Source of the DNA: Candidatus Cardinium sp. cBcalN2
Lineage (GTDB): Bacteria > Bacteroidota > Bacteroidia > Cytophagales > Amoebophilaceae
DNA: 11,212 bases
Direction: 5' to 3'
Assembly (NCBI RefSeq): GCF_022810445.1
Contig: NZ_JAACGD010000067.1
Location: forward strand, 1 to 11,212
Numbering within the stretch: the stretch's first letter is position 1; each line of letters begins with the position of its first letter. A program made the position numbers and the translations under genes. The notes beneath the pieces were generated by a model. It ran no database searches. It saw only the letters and a program-made list of their open reading frames with translations, and was not told the origin of the DNA. Below, piece after piece: positions 1-6,197 of this stretch.

Positions 1-44
1 CCTTTGCCACTGCGCTAAACGGCTACAGATCTAGGCTAATTTTC

Positions 45-503
45 TTAGCTATTTTTGTTTTTTTCTCGTTTGAACAATTGCTTAATTCGTTTTATCAGCC
101 CTCCCTTTTTTGTTTCAGTAGACTCATCTTTTTTTGGATCTTGGTCTTGATTATCTATACTGTTATCCTGGTTAGCCATGTTGGCGAGATCCCCATTTTT
201 TTCTTTGTCATACTTCTTATTGTTATTTATTATTTCTGGTGATGTTACCCTATTATCTTCTGATGGTGTTACCTGATTATCTGAGTTTTGACCATCCAGT
301 TTGCTTTTTGTATTATTGTTGTTGGTTTGATTATTCCTCAAAAGTTTTTTTTGATGTGTTTGGCGTTGACCCTTTGGGGTCTCCTGTGTCTTATTTAGCT
401 TACTGCCTTTACTCTGGCTATTTGGTTCACGCTTACCGCATTCATTGATCGCTCCGATAGGTATAAGCAGTAAAAGTATTATTTTTTTTATAGGTATTGA
501 CAT
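45..503 (-). CDS. Small hydrophilic exported or lipoprotein-like protein, family unknown
   Basis: I do not recognise this 152-residue protein. It begins with two lysines and a strongly hydrophobic run (about residues 8-19, IILLLLIPIGAI), which looks like a signal peptide or membrane anchor. A single Cys at residue 22 follows. The residues before it (I-N-E-C) fit a lipobox poorly because -1 should be Gly, Ala or Ser, so lipidation is doubtful. The rest has almost no hydrophobic core: it is full of Asn, Gln, Lys, Asp and Glu and is probably disordered. The last 20 or so residues (GGLIKRIKQLFKREKNKNS) are very basic and could form a short amphipathic helix. The start at 503 is the one that gives the signal sequence. 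It is transcribed away from rfbD. Low-complexity exported proteins like this are common in intracellular symbionts and evolve fast, so a host-facing role is possible but only inferred. Confidence 0.6.
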   Translation of the reverse strand: MSIPIKKIILLLLIPIGAINECGKREPNSQSKGSKLNKTQETPKGQRQTHQKKLLRNNQTNNNNTKSKLDGQNSDNQVTPSEDNRVTSPEIINNNKKYDKEKNGDLANMANQDNSIDNQDQDPKKDESTETKKGGLIKRIKQLFKREKNKNS

Positions 504-658
504 ATGTATGTTTGTTTTTTTTGTTTTTTGTTTGTTAAGTTAATTTAGGTTTTCTAAGGCTAATATAACTAAATGAACGGCTAAAAGCCACTTTTATGTT
601 TTCTAAGCACTGTTTCTGAGGCTTTTCTTATTCCTAATAGCTTTGCTCCACAATTAAT

Positions 659-710
659 GGTAACAAAAAAAAAATAGTGTTCCAATTATTTAAGATAAAA
701 TAGTGTTACC
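659..710. repeat. Short element with inverted ends and an internal direct repeat
   Basis: GGTAACA (659-665) is exactly inverted as TGTTACC (704-710). Between them AAAATAGTGTT occurs twice (671-681 and 697-707), 26 bases apart, the copies ending in CC and ACC. A run of ten A (665-674) lies inside. This could be a regulatory site or the remains of a small inserted element; nothing decides between these. Confidence 0.35.
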
Positions 711-752
711 GTGGTTGCTTTTGTATGGTTTAAGATTAGATCTCTTGAAAAA

Positions 753-821
753 GCCATTTGTGATGACCAATTCTTAGGAGAAACGTAGTCGATCACCGCA
801 GCATACCAAATGTATGTGAGG
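753..821 (+). repeat. Dispersed intergenic repeat, copy A
   Basis: This stretch matches 7206-7291 in the same orientation. Both begin with GCCATTTGT, share a middle block of the form AGAArCGTAGTCGA, and end in a block of the form ATACyAAATG...TATkTGAGG. Copy A is shorter by about 17 bases through gaps. It is AT-poorer than the DNA around it, has no coding frame, and lies upstream of rfbD. It is probably a member of a genome-wide intergenic repeat family. Confidence 0.55.
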
Positions 822-883
822 AGCATAGACAAGCTTCGATAAAATAAAGTGCTACTAGAAGTAGGTTTTCTATTTTCTATTAA

Positions 884-1759
884 ATGGTTATGTCTGTTAT
901 TCTAATTACCGGTGCACAAGGTCAGTTAGGCATTGCTTTACAGGCTACCTTTCCAGCTCATTCTTTGTTTGTACCACTATTTTATAGTAAGTCCATGCTT
1001 GATATTACAGATGCAGATCAAATAGAGTCTTGCATTAAAGCACATGGGGTAAAATACATTATAAATTGTGCTGCCTATACTAATGTACGTTTGGCGGAAC
1101 AAGAAGTAGCCACCTGCTTTCAGGTAAATAGGATAGGTGCGGGCTATTTGGCGGCATTAGCTGCAAAATACCATATTGTGCTTTTCCACCTTTCAACAGA
1201 CTATGTTTTTGGCACCAATACAGGGCGTCCATTGGAGCCAAATGATCCCACGGATCCACTTAATCAATATGGTCGATCCAAGCGAGACGGAGAAGCATTA
1301 GTAGCAGCACGGGCTACTCATTTTTATATTATTCGAACGGCATGGTTGTATGGAGAAAAGGGGCATAATTTTTTTACGAAAATGGTTGCATTGGCGCAGA
1401 AAGGAAGCGCTATTCAAATGGTTGATGACCAAATAAGCAGCCCTACTTATGTTTATGATCTGGCAACAGCTATTTGGCAGATTATTGAAAAAATCGCTAA
1501 AAATAGTCCAGCATATTATCCTTCCGGTATCTACCATTATACGAATGAGGGGGTAGCCAGTTGGTATGATTTTGCTTATGCTATTCTAACAGCTTTTCCT
1601 AATAGTTGTTCTTTGACACCCCGATCCTCTTTTATGGAGCTGCAAAGGCCTTACTATAGTGTACTAAGCAAATCTTCCTTTCGCCAAGTATTTCAGATCA
1701 ATATTCCCCACTGGCAACATAGTCTTTCTAGGTGCTTAAAAAGATGGCAAAGTCAATAG
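884..1759 (+). CDS. rfbD: dTDP-4-dehydrorhamnose reductase (RmlD/RfbD)
   Basis: A 291-residue SDR-type NAD(P)-dependent reductase. The family performs the last step of dTDP-L-rhamnose synthesis, reducing dTDP-4-dehydro-L-rhamnose in the cytoplasm. The nucleotide-binding loop GAQGQLG is at residues 10-16, the family stretch N-C-A-A-Y-T at 61-66, S-T-D-Y-V-F at 104-109, and the catalytic Tyr129 and Lys133 in Y-G-R-S-K. Length is normal. The start could be Met1 or Met3 (base 890), because the beta strand begins at residue 4; there is no Shine-Dalgarno sequence to decide. The usual V-D-K-A-E after the NAAYT motif reads V-R-L-A-E (68-72), so the protein is somewhat divergent. No rfbA, rfbB or rfbC is next to it, so it is an orphan member of the pathway here. 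A related NAD-dependent sugar reductase is the main alternative. Confidence 0.88.
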   Translation: MVMSVILITGAQGQLGIALQATFPAHSLFVPLFYSKSMLDITDADQIESCIKAHGVKYIINCAAYTNVRLAEQEVATCFQVNRIGAGYLAALAAKYHIVLFHLSTDYVFGTNTGRPLEPNDPTDPLNQYGRSKRDGEALVAARATHFYIIRTAWLYGEKGHNFFTKMVALAQKGSAIQMVDDQISSPTYVYDLATAIWQIIEKIAKNSPAYYPSGIYHYTNEGVASWYDFAYAILTAFPNSCSLTPRSSFMELQRPYYSVLSKSSFRQVFQINIPHWQHSLSRCLKRWQSQ

Positions 1760-1831
1760 CGTTCTTGGAAAACCTAAAATAATAAGATTTATAGATCAAT
1801 CAGGTCAAAAATCACAAGAAAGAGTTTCTAT

Positions 1832-2040
1832 GCAGCCCTATGGCAGCAGTACACACAAAAAGTCAAAAACGCCCCTTGTAAAAAGTTGCGATTAGAAAGC
1901 ACACACTTACATCTGAAGTAGAAAAACAGCCTGTTTGAAGCCCGCATAGCGGCCAAATTCTGTTTTTTCAGCTGTAAGAGGCGCTTTTCCGCAACTTTTT
2001 AGCCAGGGCTGGATTTTTTTGGCTACTTTTTCATCAAGCA
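1832..2040 (+). repeat. Left inverted arm of the Rpn element
   Basis: Read on the plus strand, this arm matches the reverse complement of 3214-3424. Shared exact blocks in order are an 18-base block (1866-1883, core ACGCCCCTTGT), GAAGCCCGC (1937-1945), AGAGGCGCTT (1977-1986) and CCAGGGCT (2003-2010). Spacing between blocks is nearly the same in both arms, with small insertions or deletions and many substitutions. It has no coding frame. It starts about 70 bases after the rfbD stop. Confidence 0.7.
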
Positions 2041-2080
2041 AAAGGTAGTGTAAAAACTACTTATTTGCCAATGTCGTGAA
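2041..2080 (+). repeat. Direct repeat flanking the Rpn gene, left copy
   Basis: This stretch resembles 3112-3166 in the same orientation. The pair share a TAAAAACT core inside a GTrGTrTAAAAACTrCTT block, and then CAATkkCGTGAA. The right copy has about 14 extra bases in the middle. The first block is itself nearly palindromic (GTAGT...ACTAC). Its direct orientation contrasts with the inverted arms. Confidence 0.45.
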
Positions 2081-2146
2081 TAAAAATTTTTTCTTGATGT
2101 TGCTGATTTATAAGAAAACAGTTACTTTGGATTACTTAGCCCCTTC

Positions 2147-3022
2147 TTATACAAGATCCTGTATATCCGATTTAGCTAAACCAGTAAGTAGGATAATATC
2201 TTCTAGGGAATAACCATTTTTAAGCATAGATTGAGCTATTTCCATTTTCCCTTCTATTTTCCCTTCTAATCTCCCTTCTATTTTCCCTTCATTTTTAGCT
2301 TTTTCTATTGTATTAGCTTCTATTCTGAGCCATTTTAAGTGATCTTCGTAAGCCATTCTTTCCTCATCGGTAAAGTTCATGGTCTCTAAAACGTGTAAAG
2401 CCTTCTTGAGGGTATTATTATCTAAGCGTTCGGGTAAGTTGTCTTTATTAAGTAGATCATTTCTAGTCAGAAAAGCAGTCCAAATGTCTAGCGAATTTTT
2501 TATCTTCTGCAATAAACTGGTTAGATCTTCATTCGGATTGTTACTGAACTTACTGAGCTCTATAGTATGCAATTCTAGATCGGTAAAATAGGGTAGTCCA
2601 CTCTCTTTTTCGGTGATATGGAATACGTTATGATACTTTTTATTATCTGTTATAGAAATAAAGTTAAGAATATGAATACCTATGGCTTTGTTTAAAGTAG
2701 AATAATTCTGTGAAACCTTTAATTGCTCTGTATACAATTTAGCCCAGTAATATAGGGCTCTTTTATCATAATCTGATTCATCCGTGATTTGGATTTCTAT
2801 ATTAAACCTTTTACCATTTTCTCCTACTGCTTTGATATCTAGTATAGAAAGTTTGTCGTTGCTAAAGCTTTTTGGGTTATAGGGGTTTAATAGAGTAACC
2901 TCTACTACTTGGTCTTCTGGCGAGACAGTAGCATTTATTAAGGCAATAAGTAGATCCTTATTTTCCTCTACACCAAATATTTTTTTGAAGGCGACATCTA
3001 CTTTTGGAGTAATTTTTTCCAT
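2147..3022 (-). CDS. Rpn-family recombination-promoting nuclease / PD-(D/E)XK transposase-like protein
   Basis: A 291-residue protein of the Rpn (YhgA-like, PDDEXK_2) family, often annotated as 'PD-(D/E)XK nuclease family transposase'. E. coli relatives are DNA endonucleases that promote RecA-independent recombination. The N-terminus has the typical P-K-V-D-V-A-F-K-K-I-F-G opening (6-17). The nuclease core shows Asp62 in L-D-I-K and Glu76-x-Gln78 in N-I-E-I-Q, where Gln in place of Lys is normal for this family. K-R-A-L-Y-Y-W-A-K-L-Y (about 86-96) follows. Near the C-terminus is a Gly-Glu-Lys repeat (about 244-259) encoded by a 12-base tandem repeat, then a short helical end resembling a DNA-binding tail (GYSLEDIILLTGLAKSDI). 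It is full length with all core residues, so probably active. It is flanked by inverted arms and direct repeats. Confidence 0.87.
   Translation of the reverse strand: MEKITPKVDVAFKKIFGVEENKDLLIALINATVSPEDQVVEVTLLNPYNPKSFSNDKLSILDIKAVGENGKRFNIEIQITDESDYDKRALYYWAKLYTEQLKVSQNYSTLNKAIGIHILNFISITDNKKYHNVFHITEKESGLPYFTDLELHTIELSKFSNNPNEDLTSLLQKIKNSLDIWTAFLTRNDLLNKDNLPERLDNNTLKKALHVLETMNFTDEERMAYEDHLKWLRIEANTIEKAKNEGKIEGRLEGKIEGKMEIAQSMLKNGYSLEDIILLTGLAKSDIQDLV
2244..2291 (-). repeat. Four 12-base tandem repeats inside the Rpn gene
   Basis: Plus-strand units are ATTTTCCCTTCT twice (2244-2255, 2256-2267), AATCTCCCTTCT (2268-2279) and ATTTTCCCTTCA (2280-2291). On the coding strand they give repeating E-G-K-I / E-G-R-L type tetrapeptides. 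The 12-base unit keeps the frame, so slippage would lengthen or shorten the linker between nuclease core and C-terminal tail without breaking the gene. Confidence 0.85.
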
Positions 3023-3111
3023 GTTTTATTCCTTTTTTTGAGGTATAAATGTTACGCCCTGCAAGATAGATAGTTTTTTTATTAAGTTACACGGTTTTTT
3101 TTGCTTGGTCA

Positions 3112-3166
3112 AAAAGTGGTATAAAAACTGCTTCGTATCACTAGTTTGAACAAACAATGGCGTGAA
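3112..3166 (+). repeat. Direct repeat flanking the Rpn gene, right copy
   Basis: This is the partner of 2041-2080, in the same orientation, lying about 90 bases upstream of the Rpn start codon. The shared blocks are GTGGTATAAAAACTGCTT and CAATGGCGTGAA, each with one to three differences from the left copy. A TGCTTGGTC stretch just before it also resembles the end of the left arm in inverse orientation. Confidence 0.45.
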
Positions 3167-3213
3167 CTTAAGGAAGTTATATATTTTTTTGAATGATAAA
3201 CAATATGATGTAT

Positions 3214-3424
3214 ACTACTTTTTTCTTGATAAAACAGTGGACAAAAAATCAAGCCCTGGGTAAAAAGTCGCTGGAAGCGCCTCTTTAAAGCTGGAAAAAC
3301 AGAACCTGCGCGCTACGCGGGCTTCGAAGAGGCTGCTTTTTTATTTCAGCTGCAAGATCTGCTTTCTGGTAGCAACTATTTTACAAGGGGCGTTTTATCT
3401 TTTTTTGGTATGCTGCCATGGGCC
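3214..3424 (-). repeat. Right inverted arm of the Rpn element
   Basis: This is the inverse of the left arm. On the plus strand its exact shared blocks are AGCCCTGG (3252-3259), AAGCGCCTCT (3275-3284), GCGGGCTTC (3317-3325) and the 18-base block (3379-3396). The arm is richer in G and C than the spacer on either side. It contains a small CGCG-CTA-CGCG palindrome (3309-3319) that is only partly kept in the left arm (core GCATAGCGG). Confidence 0.7.
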
Positions 3425-3591
3425 TGAATGTATACACCTCAAGCTTAAAGAACGATAGCAAAGAATGCTAACTAATATCTTAATATATTAATTTAAAACT
3501 AGACATTAAAATAAAGTATATAAAAAAAATAATCTAATCCCGAACTCACGTTAGTAGATAGGCCATAGGCGATTATAAGAAGGGATCAGGA

Positions 3592-3680
3592 AAGCGTAGT
3601 AAGGGAAATCTGTATGCTGCGTTTGATGAGGCGGGAGATGGAAACGGGGGTAAAACTACCGCGCCGTTTCTCGACCCTAC
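3592..3680 (+). mobile_element. Group II intron remnant: domains V and VI only
   Basis: Bases 3592-3624 fold like group II intron domain V. AAGCGTAG (3592-3599) pairs with CTGCGTTT (3617-3624) over eight pairs, with the AGC triad at 3593-3595 and the characteristic G-U wobble at its middle base. A GAAA tetraloop (3605-3608) and a bulge on the 3' side follow the family plan. The length is 33 against the usual 34, and the upper stem is damaged. Next, 3631-3680 folds like domain VI: GAAACGG (3641-3647) pairs with CCGTTTC (3664-3670), with an inner GGTA/TACC hairpin and an outer GGG/CCC. An unpaired A at 3674 lies seven bases from a TAC end at 3680, as a branch adenosine would. Bases 3425-3591 upstream are AT-rich and hold no reverse transcriptase frame, so this is a dead 3' fragment. 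The identification rests on folding by eye. Confidence 0.5.
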
Positions 3681-3703
3681 CATTGTCTGTTCAACTTAGT
3701 AGT

Positions 3704-3738
3704 AAAAACAGAAACTGTTTCGGCCCGGACAGTTTCTG
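3704..3738 (-). terminator. Intrinsic terminator of the minus-strand exported hydrolase gene
   Basis: CAGAAACTGT (3709-3718) and ACAGTTTCTG (3729-3738) form a perfect 10-bp stem around a GC-rich 10-base loop. Read on the minus strand, the stem is followed at once by five T (3708-3704). It lies about 30 bases past the stop codon of the gene at 3770-4756. On the plus strand there is no T-run after the stem, so it acts for the minus-strand gene. Confidence 0.75.
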
Positions 3739-3769
3739 CGCTGCCTTACAAAAGTTATTAAACATACAA

Positions 3770-4756
3770 CTATTTTTCTTCCCCACACCCCCTAATTCCT
3801 TTTAAAATGATTCCTTCTTGTAGCAGTTTATCTTCCTCATCTTGCATAGGTAGCTTTATCCTTATATCATTTAGATTAGGCGAACCTGCATTCACCCAAG
3901 CGGTTAACCAGAAGTTGCCTACTTCTATGATGGATTGTTTCAAACGTTCTTCAACTTGGCCTTGTAATGCTTGGTGGTAAGCGGTAGCAAAAGCAAGGGC
4001 GTATTGTTTTTTTAATAGATTGCTATCTTGTTCAAAGCTATACTTTTCTATAGCAGGGTATGTGAGTGAAAGTTGCTTTTCTAATGCTAATACTTTATCA
4101 ACCAAAGCATGAGACTGTAGTACAATATTCCAGATATGGGTTAAGGGATCCTCGATATAAATGGCTTGACCTACAAAGAGATTATAGGTATCAAAAAATA
4201 AAAGAGGTAAGCGGGTTTCCCATAAAGCATGAATGCCTTCTTGACTCGTTATTTGTCCATTATAGTTTTGTGTAGTATGCAAAGGAACATGTGCATCGGC
4301 AACATAATGGCCTAAATCTGCTGAGAGTTTTAGAATTTTAGCTATATCTTTATCTTTGAAAGCAGTTGTTAGTGCTTTATGTACATCTAGTATAGCCCAA
4401 GGCAGACTGCCATGTGTCTCTAGTATTTTATGACCATATGTTGCTACAGCTTGGCTGAGCAAAAGCTTTTGCCTATCTACTAGGCTAGAGCGATAGATCT
4501 CAACATCTATAAAATGTTTTGAAGCTTCATCTTTGACTACATATCTACGTTTATCTGGATTTACAGATTTTTCGGTCAAGAATCTTAGATGCGTTTTATA
4601 AAAAGCAAACATAGCTGGTGGTAGCGTAGTAATAGCATACCGATTAATATGCTTGTGTGCAAAAAAACCCCAAGACCAAACTGGTGAGGGAAGCGCACAA
4701 AAGACCATGCCAAACAAATAAACTGTTTTAATATGTCGAAAAAAGTATTTCCCCAT
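3770..4756 (-). CDS. Exported zinc-dependent S1/P1 nuclease or phospholipase C-like hydrolase
   Basis: A 328-residue protein with a signal peptide (about residues 1-28, hydrophobic 11-22, ending V-W-S). Cleavage there would leave Trp29 as the mature N-terminus, the classic zinc ligand of the S1/P1 nuclease and zinc-dependent phospholipase C superfamily. Further likely ligands are His34 (A-H-K-H-I-N), Asp84 (H-F-I-D), His115 (T-H-G-S-L-P-W), His150, Asp154 and His160 in L-G-H-Y-V-A-D-A-H-V-P-L-H, and His176 with Glu180 (H-A-L-W-E). The set matches a three-zinc active site. Substrate cannot be told from sequence: nucleic acid and phospholipid are both possible, and Bacteroidota homologues are often named 'zinc-dependent phospholipase C family protein'. 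It would act in the periplasm or outside the cell. It diverges from the beta-barrel gene over a 97-bp gap and ends at a good terminator. Confidence 0.82.
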   Translation of the reverse strand: MGKYFFRHIKTVYLFGMVFCALPSPVWSWGFFAHKHINRYAITTLPPAMFAFYKTHLRFLTEKSVNPDKRRYVVKDEASKHFIDVEIYRSSLVDRQKLLLSQAVATYGHKILETHGSLPWAILDVHKALTTAFKDKDIAKILKLSADLGHYVADAHVPLHTTQNYNGQITSQEGIHALWETRLPLLFFDTYNLFVGQAIYIEDPLTHIWNIVLQSHALVDKVLALEKQLSLTYPAIEKYSFEQDSNLLKKQYALAFATAYHQALQGQVEERLKQSIIEVGNFWLTAWVNAGSPNLNDIRIKLPMQDEEDKLLQEGIILKGIRGCGEEK

Positions 4757-4787
4757 TCTCTGAACAAAAAAATGTTAATATATTCTT

Positions 4788-4813
4788 CCGATGGCAGAAG
4801 CTGTTGCCTATGG
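4788..4813. promoter_or_regulatory. Imperfect dyad between two divergent genes
   Basis: Around the centre AGCT, GGCA (4793-4796) and TGCC (4805-4808) are inverted. Outer AT and CC/GG pairs extend the symmetry with a few mismatches. The dyad lies roughly midway in the 97-bp gap between the hydrolase gene and the barrel gene, where an operator could control both. No known operator matches, so this is a weak call. Confidence 0.25.
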
Positions 4814-4853
4814 GATTTGAATTAAGTATCCTTCATTTTTAATTTCATATACG

Positions 4854-6086
4854 TTGAAAACAACCACTTTGTATCATTATCTACTGCCCTTTTTTTGGTC
4901 TATCTTTGGGCTGATTCCTTATGCAACAAAAGCTAATCAGGAAGATGCTACTAATATAAACACATTGTCCAGTACGGCAAAAGTCAATAAACATTGGTAT
5001 CCTTATCCACGTTCTATACAATTGCGATCTGGATGTATGGTACATAAAAGAGATGAAAAACTATTAATACTCCTACCTACTACGATTGATTTAGACATTT
5101 TATTTCTTCATCCTTTTTTTGCTCGTCGGCTGGATGCCTACCCAAGAATTGGATTATCTTTTTTATTCCCATATACCTTTCAAAAAGAGCAAAAACTTAA
5201 ATTTCCCAACATATGGGGTATTTTGGGGTATATAGAACTGTATGAATCTAATCCCAATCTGACTAGATGGGGGCACAGAATTAGTATAGGTGGAATCAAA
5301 AAGGGTGCATTGATGCTAGTGGATCCTCAACCAAATTATAGTGTTGTGGCAACAAAAGAAATTACTTACCACTGGTTGTTTGCACCTGCTTGGCAGCTTA
5401 ATTTTGGCATAGGGTTATTGATTAATTGGTCGATTAAAACGATAAAGCGTAAACCCAATACAAATAGTATAAGTGAAATGGATCAGCTTGATAGCATGAT
5501 TAAGCTATTAAATTCCGAGAATGATTCTAGTATCATAAAACTAGCCCCTTTAGCCACTGTAGGTATCCGGTATATAAGCCATGCAAATAATTTTTATAAT
5601 CTGGTTATCAATCAAATTTATTATAAAAAACAAAAAAATAGTAGAGTAGATTGTAGTCTAATGGTTAATAATAGGTGGCTTCCAGCAACCCAAAAAAGCT
5701 ATATGATTTTTAGGGGATCTTCATCATTAAGTTTTGCTATTAACCCTCATAACGGTCTAGTAGTTTCTCTAGAGTTAGGACGTAATAACTATAAAAAAAC
5801 TTTATTAGCCAGCATGTTGGCAGCAGAAGGTATAGAGTTAACAGCTTTATTAGGTCATGAGATCCGTTATGGTCGTTGTTTATTGCAACTACAGCTAGGG
5901 TTTGAATTGACTGATTCAACAAAACTGACCCTGCAAGCTTCTGATGAACACAGTTTATCAAATGTATTGAGCAAACGTGGTAGTATGTCTATAAACATGC
6001 AATATATGTTTACAGACTATTTATTTGTGGGTATTAGCATGCGGTCCCAAGAACAACCTGGGCTTCGGTTGGGTATATCATTCTAA
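4854..6086 (+). CDS. Putative outer-membrane beta-barrel protein, family unknown
   Basis: I do not recognise the family. The 410-residue product starts with a signal peptide (hydrophobic about residues 8-23, L-L-P-F-F-W-S-I-F-G-L-I-P-Y-A-T, likely cleavage near 24-28). The mature part has many short stretches of alternating polar and hydrophobic residues and aromatic belts. It ends in L-R-L-G-I-S-F, and a final Phe is typical of barrels inserted by BamA. The start must be TTG at 4854: an in-frame stop lies at 4818-4820, there is no ATG between, and the next ATG (near 5037) would remove the signal peptide. No Shine-Dalgarno sequence is present. It is divergent from the exported hydrolase gene, so the two may serve the same envelope-related task. 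The next gene, rpsT, is 111 bp away and probably has its own promoter. Confidence 0.65.
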   Translation: MKTTTLYHYLLPFFWSIFGLIPYATKANQEDATNINTLSSTAKVNKHWYPYPRSIQLRSGCMVHKRDEKLLILLPTTIDLDILFLHPFFARRLDAYPRIGLSFLFPYTFQKEQKLKFPNIWGILGYIELYESNPNLTRWGHRISIGGIKKGALMLVDPQPNYSVVATKEITYHWLFAPAWQLNFGIGLLINWSIKTIKRKPNTNSISEMDQLDSMIKLLNSENDSSIIKLAPLATVGIRYISHANNFYNLVINQIYYKKQKNSRVDCSLMVNNRWLPATQKSYMIFRGSSSLSFAINPHNGLVVSLELGRNNYKKTLLASMLAAEGIELTALLGHEIRYGRCLLQLQLGFELTDSTKLTLQASDEHSLSNVLSKRGSMSINMQYMFTDYLFVGISMRSQEQPGLRLGISF

Positions 6087-6090
6087 TCAC

Positions 6091-6103
6091 ATGATTGAAT
6101 CAT
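6091..6103. repeat. Small perfect palindrome after the barrel gene
   Basis: ATGATTGAATCAT is a perfect 13-base palindrome around a central G, five bases after the barrel gene's stop and followed by an A-rich run with few T. The stem is AT-rich and short, so as a plus-strand terminator it is poor. It may be a protein-binding site or chance. Confidence 0.2.
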
Positions 6104-6197
6104 ATATAAAAAAGTAGTATCTTGCAGTAAACTTCTTTTAAAAAATCTATTCAAAACGATCAATACTGTAATATTTTAATACAATTAAATTTTTTAT

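Larger units (their letters stand above)
504..883. other. Gene-free spacer between divergent genes
   Basis: No reading frame here looks real. The spacer starts with a T/G-rich run just before the minus-strand gene and then holds two repeat structures listed separately (659-710 and 753-821). A small hairpin, CTACT-AGA-AGTAG (852-864), stands about 20 bases before the rfbD start and is followed by a T-rich stretch. It could be a weak attenuator or a relic. I see no convincing Bacteroidota promoter (TTTG / TAnnTTTG at proper spacing). Confidence 0.5.
1827..3424. mobile_element. Mobile-element-like unit: Rpn nuclease gene between long inverted arms
   Basis: An intact Rpn/PD-(D/E)XK nuclease gene (2147-3022, minus strand) sits between two imperfect inverted arms of about 210 bp (about 1832-2040 and 3214-3424). 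The arms share exact blocks in inverse orientation, including an 18-base block, and both have the same order of blocks, so they derive from one sequence. The unit lies between rfbD and an unrelated gene, as an insertion would. I found no clear target duplication at its ends. Rpn proteins are not known as classical inverted-terminal-repeat transposases, so the unit may be a true element, or a gene trapped between two copies of a small repeat. Confidence 0.5.

Noticed and set aside
239..448. Plus-strand open frame inside the exported-protein gene
   Set aside because: It is antisense to a gene with a clear signal sequence. Its Tyr/Leu-rich product is what the Asn/Lys/Gln-rich opposite strand would give.
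2244..2291. Possible CRISPR-like tandem array
   Set aside because: The 12-base units are contiguous, without spacers, and encode a peptide repeat in frame with the Rpn gene.
3556..3640. Third copy of the GTAGTCGA intergenic repeat
   Set aside because: It shares only GGCCAT and AGCGTAGT-like pieces. The second lies in the domain V fold, and the right end of the repeat is missing.
3614..3805. Open frame of 63 codons on the plus strand
   Set aside because: It runs through the group II intron tail, the terminator hairpin and into the antisense of the next gene. The peptide resembles no family, and the RNA structure explains the sequence better.
4585..4767. Short minus-strand frame overlapping the start of the hydrolase gene
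   Set aside because: It lies in another frame of the same strand. The main frame has the signal peptide, the zinc ligands and full length.
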